From an uncultured Lachnospiraceae bacterium (GTDB taxonomy: Bacteria; Bacillota; Clostridia; Lachnospirales; Lachnospiraceae): DNA of 64,000 nt. The translations under genes were made by a program, and so were the position numbers. Shown piece after piece: positions 8,206-16,192 of this stretch (positions within the stretch are counted from its first letter, which is position 1; each line of letters starts with the position of its first letter). A model generated the notes under the pieces. It made no database searches. It was not told the DNA's origin and saw only the letters and a program-made list of their open reading frames with translations. Where the stretch lies: positions 78,793 to 142,792 of the forward strand of contig CANRDO010000003.1 in NCBI GenBank assembly GCA_947629385.1, written 5' to 3'.

Positions 8206-11200
8206 GCTGATCGTGAGCGCCTTCGGGCCTTATGCGGATACGATGCCTGCCATTGACTTTGAACAGTTTGCGGAAAAGGGGCTGTTTCTGATCTCCGGGG
8301 ACACCGGCGCCGGCAAGACCACCCTGTTCGACGCGATCTGTTATGCGCTTTACGGGGAGACCAGCGGAACTTACCGCGACACCAGGCATCTGCGCAGCGA
8401 GTATGCCAAAAATAACGTGGAGAGCTACGTTGATTTTTACTTTTCTCATCAGGGAAAAAATTACCGTGTGTACCGGGAGCCGGCTTACGAGAGGCTCAAG
8501 CAGCGCGGCGAGGGCATGACAGCAAAGAACGAAAAGGCGGTATTTTACTGTGAAGGGCAGCCGCTGTATGAAGGGATCCGGCCCGTGAATACGGCGGTGG
8601 CGGAGCTGCTTCATATCGACGTCAAGCAGTTTAAGCAGATCGCGATGATCGCGCAGGGGGAATTTTTTCACCTGCTGAACGCGAAGACAGAGGAGCGGAC
8701 GGAGATTCTCCGGAAGATATTCCGGACAGAGGGATACCAGAAGATCGAGTTTAAGCTGAAGGATCATGTGGATGCTGCTTATCACCTGAAGGCGGAAACC
8801 GAAGGCAGTATCATCCAGTATTTCGGCGATGTGATGGCGGAGGGAGAGAGCGAGCTGTGCGGGGAGCTTTCCCTGATCCGGGCAAAGATGAGAGAAAGCC
8901 GCAGCGCGTGGAACACAGAGGCAGCTCTGCGTGTTTTGTTCGGGCTCATCGAGGCAGACAGACAGGAGCTTGAAAGCAGAACCGGGGAGACAGAAAAGGA
9001 AGAGGCTTTTCTTGAGAAAAAGAAAAGCGCCGTTGCGACTGCGAAGATCAACAACGACTTTATCTGCCGTTATGAGGAATTATCAGAGGAAAGGAGAAAG
9101 CTCAAAGACCGTGAGCCAGAGATAGGAGAGTGCCGTAAGCGTGTGGAGCGTGAGCAGACTGCGACGCGCGAGATCAAGCCTGTGTATGACCAGTGGACGG
9201 GGAAAAAGGCGGAAACGGCGGACAGCAAGGGCAGGATAGAGAAGAATGAAGAACTCCTTCAACAGACGGCGGACAGAGTCAGGAAAGCAGAGACAGCGGC
9301 AGCGGAAAGCCTGAAAGAGGAGTCCAGGGCAGAGGAACTGAGGGGTCAGATCCTTAAGCTCAACGAAGAGAAGGAAAAATATGAGCGGAGAGCTGTATTG
9401 ACTTCTGAGGTCAAAGAGCTGGAGCGGGCGAAAGAATTGCTCGAGGAAGAGGCAGGCCGGCTGGACGAGAGACAAAGGGAGTTGAAACGTAAGATCAGTG
9501 TCCTCGAACAGGAGGCACAGGGACTGGAAGAAGCGCAGGAGAGACTTGGCAGGATCCGAAGCGCAGGAGAGAAGCTGGGTTCCCTCAGGGAAAAGATCGA
9601 CAAGGTCGTGGAGCAGAGGATTCCGGAACACGACGGGAAAAAGAAGCTTCTGGAAGAAAAACAGGAGGATTTTAAGAGGAAGCAGGAGAAGTACGAAAGC
9701 GCTTCGAAAAAAAGGCTTGAGGCGGAGGGTGTTCTGGAGAGATGCCGCGCCGGAATTTTGGCACAGAGTCTGACGGAGGGAGAGGAGTGTCCTGTCTGCG
9801 GCTCGGTTCACCATCCGAAGCCGGCTGTTTTGCCGGCGGAATCTGTTTCCGAGGAAGAGTTTAAGCGGCTTCAGGCCGAGGAAAAGAAGGCGGAACAGGC
9901 CAAGAACGCGTCGCTTGTAGATGTTGAGAAAAAGAAGACCGATTTCGAGGCGATGGAGGGACAGCTGAAGAATGATCTGCTGGAATGCCTGCGGGGCGTA
10001 AGCCTGACAGCAGCGGATTATAGTGGCAGCGCTTCCGGTGTGACAGGTTCGGGAGGCAGGTCAATGGAAGCGGACTTCACGGGCAGGCCGATCGGGGAGC
10101 TGTGCGATCTGGTTGCTGAGTCCGGGAAGAAGATCCGGGAGCAGATCTCTGAGAATGCGCGGGAAGAAGAAGCTGCGGAAAAAGAGTGCGGCAGACGGAG
10201 AGAAGCACAGGAGGATCTTGCAGAAGCCAGAGGAAAAGAGACGGAGAAGCTGGAGGAAAAAACGAAGGAACTTGCCGGGCGCAGGCAGGAGAACCTGACA
10301 AAGCTCACCGAAAAAAACACGGAGCTTAAGTCCTTATTGACGTTGCGCTTTGACAGCTGGGACGCGGCGCGCGCAGAGCGCGACAGGTTTCAGGCGGAAG
10401 CGGATAGGATCAACAAGAATATTGCGGATGCGAAGGAAGAAAAGGCAGAGGCGGAAAAGGCGGAGGCGGGAATCAAAGCCGCACTGACTGCTTCGAAGGA
10501 GACGTATGAAAGACAGCAGCGTGAAGAGACAGAGCTTCAGGAAGCGTTCGCCCGGATCCTGAAGGCAAAGGAGTTTACGGATGCGGACGACTTCCTTGCC
10601 TGCGTCGCGACAGAGGAGCAGATCGCGGAGGAGGAGCAGATCATCCGGCGCTATGAGCAGGCGGTACATACAAATGCCGAACAGCTTAAGAAAGCGGAGG
10701 CGGACGCGAAGGATAGGGTATTGATCGATATCAAGGAGATCCAGGAGGAGATCGCCCGTCAGGAGGAGAAGGTAAACCTGCTCCGTCGCCGGAAAAATGA
10801 GATCGGCTACAGGATTCAGAACAATCAGGACAGATATCGCAATATTTCCGATCTGAAGCCGAAGCTGGAGAAGTATGACAGAGATTACAAGCTCTGTTCC
10901 CGGCTGTATAACCTGGTGAAGGGTATGACCGGAAAGGGTAAGATCACGCTTGAGCAGTACATCCAGGCCGCCGGGTTTGACGCCATTATCGCAGCGGCGA
11001 ACCGCAGGCTTTATCCGATGAGCGAAGGCCAGTATGAGTTGTTCCGGCAGGAGGATTCCCTCGGAAAGAGGAGCAATACCTTCCTTGACCTGGAGGTGCT
11101 CGACAATTTCACAGGGCATAGAAGGCCGGTGAGCAGCTTGTCCGGCGGCGAGAGCTTCAAGGCTTCCCTGAGTCTTGCGCTGGGGCTTTCAGATACGGTT

Positions 11201-11434
11201 TCCTCCAATCTCGGCGGGATACAGATGGATGCTCTGTTTGTCGACGAAGGCTTCGGGACGCTGGACCGCAGATCAATCGAGAATGCGATGGATATTCTGC
11301 TGGGTCTGTCCGGAAAGAACAAGCTGATCGGTATCATCAGTCATCGGGAAGAGCTGATGGAGAACATTCCGCAGCAGATCCGGATCAAAAAAGGCAAAAA
11401 CGGGAGTCAGATCGCGGTCGACACAGGACTTTGA
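8192..11434 (+). CDS. sbcC: Exonuclease SbcC (Rad50 homologue)
   Basis: A 1080-residue SMC-like ATPase. The Walker A motif GDTGAGKTT lies near residue 35, followed by a long coiled coil. The zinc hook CPVC is at residues 533-536, then a second coiled-coil arm. The ABC signature LSGGESFKASLSLAL is near 983, and Walker B with the D-loop (LFVDEGFGTLD) near 1015. Length and order are normal for SbcC. It works with SbcD in double-strand-end processing. The gap that follows (11435-11591) holds only a promoter and a short hairpin GGCGAA/TTCGCC (11473-11491). Confidence 0.97.
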   Translation: MRPIKLIVSAFGPYADTMPAIDFEQFAEKGLFLISGDTGAGKTTLFDAICYALYGETSGTYRDTRHLRSEYAKNNVESYVDFYFSHQGKNYRVYREPAYERLKQRGEGMTAKNEKAVFYCEGQPLYEGIRPVNTAVAELLHIDVKQFKQIAMIAQGEFFHLLNAKTEERTEILRKIFRTEGYQKIEFKLKDHVDAAYHLKAETEGSIIQYFGDVMAEGESELCGELSLIRAKMRESRSAWNTEAALRVLFGLIEADRQELESRTGETEKEEAFLEKKKSAVATAKINNDFICRYEELSEERRKLKDREPEIGECRKRVEREQTATREIKPVYDQWTGKKAETADSKGRIEKNEELLQQTADRVRKAETAAAESLKEESRAEELRGQILKLNEEKEKYERRAVLTSEVKELERAKELLEEEAGRLDERQRELKRKISVLEQEAQGLEEAQERLGRIRSAGEKLGSLREKIDKVVEQRIPEHDGKKKLLEEKQEDFKRKQEKYESASKKRLEAEGVLERCRAGILAQSLTEGEECPVCGSVHHPKPAVLPAESVSEEEFKRLQAEEKKAEQAKNASLVDVEKKKTDFEAMEGQLKNDLLECLRGVSLTAADYSGSASGVTGSGGRSMEADFTGRPIGELCDLVAESGKKIREQISENAREEEAAEKECGRRREAQEDLAEARGKETEKLEEKTKELAGRRQENLTKLTEKNTELKSLLTLRFDSWDAARAERDRFQAEADRINKNIADAKEEKAEAEKAEAGIKAALTASKETYERQQREETELQEAFARILKAKEFTDADDFLACVATEEQIAEEEQIIRRYEQAVHTNAEQLKKAEADAKDRVLIDIKEIQEEIARQEEKVNLLRRRKNEIGYRIQNNQDRYRNISDLKPKLEKYDRDYKLCSRLYNLVKGMTGKGKITLEQYIQAAGFDAIIAAANRRLYPMSEGQYELFRQEDSLGKRSNTFLDLEVLDNFTGHRRPVSSLSGGESFKASLSLALGLSDTVSSNLGGIQMDALFVDEGFGTLDRRSIENAMDILLGLSGKNKLIGIISHREELMENIPQQIRIKKGKNGSQIAVDTGL

Positions 11435-11527
11435 GGAGGATAATCCGAGGAACGGATGATAATGAAGCAGATGGCGAAAAAGTACTTCGCCGGGGGTATT
11501 CTTGCCGGGCAGTGCTGCCGTCGGCTC

Positions 11528-11556
11528 TTGACAGAAGGGATGGTAAATGCTACAGT
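11528..11556 (+). promoter_or_regulatory. Promoter of the desulforedoxin-domain gene
   Basis: TTGACA (11528-11533), 17 bases, TACAGT (11551-11556). The ribosome site GGGAGG follows before the ATG at 11592, so this small gene is separate from sbcDC. Confidence 0.65.
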
Positions 11557-11591
11557 TATAAAAAATTTTAAGCTAGTGGGAGGTAACTTTA

Positions 11592-11921
11592 ATGAAGATC
11601 AGATTAGACAAAGCAATCGTAGAATTCGTACCGGAGAATCCGGCGGAGACCGCCGAGCTGCAGGCCCTCTGGGTGAGAATGGGCAACTGCGTCGGGAACA
11701 ACAAGAGTCTTGAGCCGATTGGCATCTATGTTCCGTCGGAGAAGAATGTCGCCCAGTTCCATATCAGTGGTCTGACCGCTGAGGAGGAGAAGGCCGTTCC
11801 GGAATTTATCGCTCCGTACGATACCGACGTATACTGCGCGACCTGCAACAAGACCGTTCATGTGAAAAAGGGTGAGCAGATCCCGATCTGCTGCGGCAAG
11901 CTGATGGAGATTCTGGATTGA
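11592..11921 (+). CDS. Small protein with C-terminal desulforedoxin-like domain
   Basis: A 109-residue cytosolic protein. The last 35 residues carry CATC, then 14 residues, then CC (VYCATCNKTVHV...IPICCGKLME). This is the iron ligand spacing of desulforedoxin and of the N-terminal module of desulfoferrodoxin. The first 75 residues do not look like the superoxide reductase domain, since the histidine-rich iron site is missing, and I do not recognise them. Location between sbcDC and the rubrerythrin/perR pair, with its own promoter, suggests a redox or metal role. Superoxide reductase activity should not be assumed. Confidence 0.7.
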   Translation: MKIRLDKAIVEFVPENPAETAELQALWVRMGNCVGNNKSLEPIGIYVPSEKNVAQFHISGLTAEEEKAVPEFIAPYDTDVYCATCNKTVHVKKGEQIPICCGKLMEILD

Positions 11922-11977
11922 TTCTGGTACAGAAACAGTGTCGATTTGGACAGACTGTTTAGCAGTTTCTTTTTTGT

Positions 11978-12012
11978 AAAAACTCCGCCGGGTTTATCCC
12001 GACGGAGTTTTT
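11978..12012. terminator. Bidirectional terminator
   Basis: A-tract, ACTCCG (11982-11987), a further CGGG/CCCG pairing, CGGAGT (12003-12008) and T-tract. It serves the convergent desulforedoxin-domain and rubrerythrin genes. Confidence 0.85.
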
Positions 12013-12050
12013 ATATGCGGTAGAATGATCTGTTGCAAAGGAAATTTTAC

Positions 12051-12593
12051 TTAACCGAAGTATCTGTCCAGCAGGCCCTTGAATGCCTTGCCGTGTCTCG
12101 CCTCGTCCTTTGCCATTTCATGCACGGTGTCGTGGATCGCGTCGAGGTTTGCAGCCTTCGCCATCTTCGCCAGCTCGAGCTTGCCTGCGGTAGCGCCGTT
12201 CTCAGCAGCCACGCGCATCTCAAGATTCTTCTTCGTGCTCGGCGTAACGACCTCGCCAAGGATCTCAGCGAACTTCGCAGCGTGCTCCGCTTCCTCGTAA
12301 GCAGCCTTCTCCCAGTACAGACCGATCTCCGGGTAACCCTCTCTGTGCGCGACTCTCGCCATAGCCAGATACATGCCAACCTCTGTGCACTCGCCCTCGA
12401 AGTTTGCTCTCAGGCCTGCGATGATCTCGTCGCTGACGCCTGCAGTGATGCCGACCTCATGCTCACACGCCCAGGTGATGCCTTCCTGCATCAGCTCGAA
12501 CTTCTCCGCCGGTGCCTTACAGATCGGGCACTGCTCCGGTGCGGAGTCTCCCTCGTGAACATAGCCACATACCTTACATACATACTTTGCCAT
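12051..12593 (-). CDS. Reverse rubrerythrin (rubredoxin-ferritin-like)
   Basis: A 180-residue protein with the domain order of reverse rubrerythrins: an N-terminal rubredoxin domain (cysteines 6, 9, 22, 25) followed by a ferritin-like di-iron four-helix domain with Glu and ExxH ligands (for example EEAEHAAKF). Such proteins act as NADH-dependent peroxide and oxygen reductases in clostridia, with electrons delivered through rubredoxin or its reductase. It lies 32 bases downstream of the perR-like gene on the same strand and is probably controlled with it. A second rubrerythrin of the classic order is encoded at 37858. Confidence 0.92.
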   Translation of the reverse strand: MAKYVCKVCGYVHEGDSAPEQCPICKAPAEKFELMQEGITWACEHEVGITAGVSDEIIAGLRANFEGECTEVGMYLAMARVAHREGYPEIGLYWEKAAYEEAEHAAKFAEILGEVVTPSTKKNLEMRVAAENGATAGKLELAKMAKAANLDAIHDTVHEMAKDEARHGKAFKGLLDRYFG

Positions 12594-12625
12594 AACAAAT
12601 TCTCCTTTTCTTTAATATATTTATT

Positions 12626-13027
12626 TTAATTTTCATTAAAACCGTCGTTTGCGCACTGTTCGCAGATCCCGTAAAAATTCAGGCGGCAGGATTCAACCTT
12701 GCCGGGAGCCGTCTTCTGCGCGTCGTCCAGAAGCGAGGCGATCTTGTCGATGCGGATGTCATAGATCCGATGACAGTGGGAGCAGATAAAATGCTGGTGC
12801 GGTGTGAGGTCGCCGTCGAAATGCTCCGCTCCGCTGTCGGATGAGATCCGCCGGATTTCCCCTAGGTCCGAAAGGAGCGTGAGATTGCGGTAAACCGTGC
12901 CGAGGCTGATGTTTGGAAACTCTTCGCGCAGACAGGTATAGACCGTGTCCGCGGTCGGATGATCCCTGCGGGTCATCAAAAAACGCCTGATGGCTTCGCG
13001 TTGTCTGCTGTATTTGAGTGCAGGCAT
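12626..13027 (-). CDS. Fur-family repressor, PerR-like
   Basis: A 133-residue Fur-family regulator. The N-terminal winged helix (residues 1-80) contains the recognition region SLGTVYRNL. The dimerisation domain holds HQHFICSHCHRIYDI and the C-terminal GICEQC, giving two CxxC zinc sites, and a His/Asp set consistent with a PerR-type metal sensor. PerR senses peroxide by metal-catalysed histidine oxidation. It heads an operon with rubrerythrin and has a possible operator at its own promoter. Assignment as PerR rather than Fur or Zur rests on the rubrerythrin partner. Confidence 0.85.
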   Translation of the reverse strand: MPALKYSRQREAIRRFLMTRRDHPTADTVYTCLREEFPNISLGTVYRNLTLLSDLGEIRRISSDSGAEHFDGDLTPHQHFICSHCHRIYDIRIDKIASLLDDAQKTAPGKVESCRLNFYGICEQCANDGFNEN

Positions 13028-13052
13028 GGCAGCCTCCTTACAAAAATAAAAT

Positions 13053-13067
13053 CAGTAATCGTTATTG
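13053..13067. promoter_or_regulatory. Possible PerR box
   Basis: CAGTAATCGTTATTG is a 7-1-7 imperfect palindrome (five of seven pairs), the geometry of a Per box. It lies just downstream of the perR promoter -10 and next to the divergent trxB promoter. It differs from the Bacillus consensus, so this is tentative. Confidence 0.4.
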
Positions 13068-13075
13068 TTTCTATA

Positions 13076-13104
13076 AATATAACAGACAAAATTGCACTTG
13101 TCAA
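13076..13104 (-). promoter_or_regulatory. perR-rubrerythrin promoter
   Basis: On the minus strand TTGACA, 17 bases, TATATT. Transcription would begin near 13069, so the 13053-13067 palindrome would lie at the start of the transcript. Confidence 0.7.
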
Positions 13105-13107
13105 ACC

Positions 13108-13136
13108 TTTTCAAACAAATCTTTTTTTGATATACT
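13108..13136 (+). promoter_or_regulatory. trxB promoter
   Basis: TTTTCA (13108-13113), 17 bases, TATACT (13131-13136), about 100 bases before the trxB start. It overlaps the back-to-back perR promoter. Confidence 0.5.
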
Positions 13137-13232
13137 GAAGCTATACTTAAGGAAGTTTACGGCGGATAAATACAGACGGGAAAATTCATACAGAAAGCCG
13201 TCTAATTTTATAATAAGACAAGGAGGCAGGAT

Positions 13233-14153
13233 ATGATCTATGATCTGATCATCGTCGGTTCCGGCCCCGCCGGGCTGGCGGCGGCAATCTACGCGCAGAG
13301 GGCGAAGCTGTCCGCGCTTGTGCTTGAGAAGGAGTACATGAGCGGCGGGCAGGTGGTAAATACGTATGAGGTGGACAATTACCCGGGGCTGCCGGAAATC
13401 GGCGGATTTGAGCTGGGGATGAAGTTCAGGGAGCACGCGGAGAAGCTCGGGGCGAGCTTTCTTAATATAGAAGTGAGGCATATCGGACTGGAGGACGAGG
13501 GGCGCGTCAAGGTCATCTACACCGATCGGGAGGAGTACCGCGCCCGCGCGCTGATTCTCGCGATGGGAGCGAAGCATCGGATGCTCGGCTTGCCCGGAGA
13601 GAAGCGGCTGACCGGGATGGGCGTCTCGTACTGCGCGACCTGTGACGGCGCCTTCTTTAAAGGAAGAGCAACAGCTGTGGTCGGCGGAGGGGATGTTGCC
13701 GTGGAGGATGCGTTGTTTCTGGCGCGCGGCTGTTCAAAGGTGTATCTGATCCACAGGAGAGACGAGCTGAGAGCGGCCGCTGTTCTGCAGGAGCAGCTGA
13801 AGAAATGCGAAAATGTAGAGTTCGTCTGGAATACAGAGGTGGCGGGCATCGAGGGAGACGATCATCTGGAATGCCTGCGGCTTAAGAATAAACAGACGGG
13901 AGAGGAACGGATGCTTGATGTGGACGGTCTGTTCATCGCAGTCGGAACCGTGCCGAACACGGCATTCATTACAAATTTATTACAACTTGATGAAAACGGA
14001 TATATCGTCGCAGGAGAGGATGGAAGGACAAATGTTTCCGGAATCTTTGCTGCAGGGGATGTGAGAACCAAGAATCTTCGGCAGATCGTGACGGCGGTAT
14101 CCGACGGAGCGAACGCGGTTACGTCGGTTCAGGCGTATTTGAACATCCTGTAA
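13233..14153 (+). CDS. trxB: Thioredoxin reductase
   Basis: A 306-residue flavoprotein of the usual length. The FAD-binding motif GSGPAGLAAAIYAQRA is at residues 9-24, the redox-active CATC at 134-137, the NAD(P)-binding GGGDVAVEDA near 150, and the second FAD motif AAGDVRTK near 275. It passes electrons from NAD(P)H to thioredoxin or a related partner. No thioredoxin gene is adjacent. It is divergent from perR-rubrerythrin and separated by closely packed promoters, consistent with joint oxidative-stress control. Confidence 0.93.
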   Translation: MIYDLIIVGSGPAGLAAAIYAQRAKLSALVLEKEYMSGGQVVNTYEVDNYPGLPEIGGFELGMKFREHAEKLGASFLNIEVRHIGLEDEGRVKVIYTDREEYRARALILAMGAKHRMLGLPGEKRLTGMGVSYCATCDGAFFKGRATAVVGGGDVAVEDALFLARGCSKVYLIHRRDELRAAAVLQEQLKKCENVEFVWNTEVAGIEGDDHLECLRLKNKQTGEERMLDVDGLFIAVGTVPNTAFITNLLQLDENGYIVAGEDGRTNVSGIFAAGDVRTKNLRQIVTAVSDGANAVTSVQAYLNIL

Positions 14154-14218
14154 AAAGCCAATTTATTACAGTTCATTACTTGTTCCTTATAAAATTTTTA
14201 AAAAATTATTTAAAAAGC

Positions 14219-14247
14219 TTGACAGGACAATTCATATTTGTTATGAT
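14219..14247 (+). promoter_or_regulatory. Strong promoter of the NlpC/P60 gene
   Basis: Perfect TTGACA (14219-14224), 17 bases, TATGAT (14242-14247). It is preceded by an AT-rich stretch that may act as an UP-like element. Transcription would start near 14254. Confidence 0.8.
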
Positions 14248-14262
14248 GTGCGTGTAAAAAAC

Positions 14263-14279
14263 GTAACAATTTCGTAACA
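14263..14279 (-). promoter_or_regulatory. WalR-type box in the NlpC/P60 leader
   Basis: On the minus strand the sequence reads TGTTAC, five bases, TGTTAC. This matches the WalR consensus TGTWAH-N5-TGTWAH exactly. It lies about 10-26 bases downstream of the predicted transcription start. WalR controls peptidoglycan hydrolases in Firmicutes; sites downstream of a promoter usually repress. Confidence 0.6.
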
Positions 14280-14316
14280 ACTACGAAAAGGAATGTTTTG
14301 GAGGAAGGGATAAGTA

Positions 14317-16011
14317 ATGAGAAAAGGAGTATGGAAAATTACAGCCTGCGCGCTGGCAGCCGGTATGACATTTTCAGGAATGAGTACGGTTGCATTGGCG
14401 GAGATACCGCTGGCAGGGTTTGGAAGCACAGCAGTCAGAAAAGAAGCAGACGTCGAAGATCAGGTGGCGGAAGCTTCCGCGGAATCGGGGGAGTCTTATA
14501 CAGAGAACGAAGCTGTTCCGGAGACGGCGGATACTTATACGGAGAATGAAGTGATTCCGGAGGCGTCGGCTCTTGCGGAGACTGAGGCGGTTGAGACCGA
14601 GGCCCCGGAGCCGGAGACCGAGCCGGTAGTGGACACGAGCAGGAGTGGGGAGATGGCTTTTGCCCAGTGTGACGATTATATCAATATCAGAAGCGGGGCT
14701 GACGTTGACAGTGAGGTAGTCGGTAAGGTTTATAACAACAATTCCGTCACGATCCTGAGTCAGGTCGGCGATTGGTTCGAGGTACAGTCCGGAAACGCGA
14801 CGGGTTATGTGAAGGCGGAGTATTTTGCAACAGGCGAGGCGGCGCAGGAGATCGCCGAGGAAGTGGCATACAATGTCGCTACCGTATATGCGGACGCGCT
14901 TATGGTTCGCGCGGAGCCGAGCGAGGATGCGCCGGAGATCGGTACAGTCTACAGCACAGACGAGCTGGAAGTCGTAGAGTATGATGGCGACTGGATGAAG
15001 GTTGCGCTGGGCGGAGATGTATATGGCTATGTAAATGCATATTATGTGGGGTATGATACATACTACGCAACCGGCGAGACGCTCGAGGAAGAGCAGGAGA
15101 GATTAGATCAGGAATGGCTTGATTATCTGGCACAGCAGGAAGCTGAGCAGGCAGCGGCGGAGCAGGCTTATCTGGATGCGATCGCAGCAGAGCAGGCGGC
15201 AGCGCAGCAGGCAGCCTGGGATGCAGAATATCAGGCGCAGCAGGCAGCGGCAAACGCGCAGTATCAGGCAGATGCAGCGGCACAGGCGACAGCGGACGCG
15301 CAGGCGACGGCAGACGCCGAGTATCAGGAATATCTGAATGCACAGGCTCAGGCAGACGCGGCGACACAGCAGGCGGATGAACAGGCTGTCATCGATGCGG
15401 CGGCGGAGGCTCAGGCAGCTTATCAGGAATATCTGAATGCACAGGCGGCGGCAGACGCGCAGGCACAGGCAGAGGCGGACGCACAGTATCAGGCGCAGGC
15501 GGCGGCAGAAGCAGCAGCACAGGCAGAGGCAGACGCAGCGCAGGCGGCAGCGGATGCAGCAGCACAGGCAGCAGCAGACGCGGCGGCACAGGTCGATACG
15601 ACAGCGACAGCAGATGCGAGCTATACAGATACCAGTTACACAGATACCTCTTCATCGGTTGGACAGCAGATCGTGAATTATGCGACACAGTTTGTCGGCA
15701 ACCCGTATGTATGGGGCGGTTCCAGCCTGACGAACGGAGCTGACTGTTCCGGATTTACGATGTCCGTCATGGCGAATTTCGGCATCGGTCTTCCGCACAA
15801 TGCGGCGGCACAGTCTGGCTGCGGTACCCCGGTCGACTTGAGTGCAATCCAGCCGGGCGACCTCCTGTTCTACAGCAATGGCAGCGGAATCGGACACGTA
15901 TCGATCTACATGGGCGGCGGTCAGGTGGTACACGCGAGCAGCTCGACGACAGGTATCATTATCTCTGACATTGGATATCGCACCCCGGTGTGCGCGAGAA
16001 GATTCGTGTAG
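14317..16011 (+). CDS. Secreted SH3-SH3-NlpC/P60 endopeptidase
   Basis: A 564-residue exported protein. The signal peptide (about residues 1-28, ending in VALA) is followed by an acidic Thr/Glu region. Two bacterial SH3 domains (about 110-175 and 185-255) come next, then a 170-residue Ala/Gln-rich helical linker. The catalytic NlpC/P60 domain occupies about 448-564. Its Cys477 (ADCSGF), His527 (GHVSIY) and His539 (VVHAS) form the expected cysteine peptidase triad. Such enzymes cut peptide stems of peptidoglycan, often between D-Glu and the diamino acid. The promoter and WalR-type box fit cell-wall control. The two hairpins at 16057-16117 follow the gene. Confidence 0.93.
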   Translation: MRKGVWKITACALAAGMTFSGMSTVALAEIPLAGFGSTAVRKEADVEDQVAEASAESGESYTENEAVPETADTYTENEVIPEASALAETEAVETEAPEPETEPVVDTSRSGEMAFAQCDDYINIRSGADVDSEVVGKVYNNNSVTILSQVGDWFEVQSGNATGYVKAEYFATGEAAQEIAEEVAYNVATVYADALMVRAEPSEDAPEIGTVYSTDELEVVEYDGDWMKVALGGDVYGYVNAYYVGYDTYYATGETLEEEQERLDQEWLDYLAQQEAEQAAAEQAYLDAIAAEQAAAQQAAWDAEYQAQQAAANAQYQADAAAQATADAQATADAEYQEYLNAQAQADAATQQADEQAVIDAAAEAQAAYQEYLNAQAAADAQAQAEADAQYQAQAAAEAAAQAEADAAQAAADAAAQAAADAAAQVDTTATADASYTDTSYTDTSSSVGQQIVNYATQFVGNPYVWGGSSLTNGADCSGFTMSVMANFGIGLPHNAAAQSGCGTPVDLSAIQPGDLLFYSNGSGIGHVSIYMGGGQVVHASSSTTGIIISDIGYRTPVCARRFV

Positions 16012-16056
16012 GATCAGAACGCGAGAATACCGGAAACTGAATACACATGGTAAAAC

Positions 16057-16117
16057 GGGAGTCCACTGGAAACAGTGGGCTCCCTTCCTATGTACGACAA
16101 TCGTCGTACACAGGAAG
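16057..16117. terminator. Pair of hairpins after the NlpC/P60 gene
   Basis: First hairpin GGGAG-CCACTG-GAAA-CAGTGG-CTCCC (16057-16084). Directly after it comes a near-perfect 34-base palindrome CTTCCT...AGGAAG with core TGTACGAC (16084-16117). T-tracts are poor, so termination is likely but not certain. Confidence 0.5.
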
Positions 16118-16134
16118 ATACCAACTAAAATTTC

Positions 16135-16163
16135 TTGCGCGGAGGGGGCGAAGGTGATATACT
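16135..16163 (+). promoter_or_regulatory. Promoter of the xpaC-telA operon
   Basis: TTGCGC (16135-16140), 17 bases, TATACT (16158-16163), 30 bases before the ATG at 16193. Confidence 0.55.
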
Positions 16164-16192
16164 GAACCCAAATGATTTGAGGAGAACGTGCG

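Noticed and set aside
11592..11921. Desulfoferrodoxin (superoxide reductase)
   Set aside because: Only the desulforedoxin-like cysteine site is found; the histidine-rich catalytic domain is absent.
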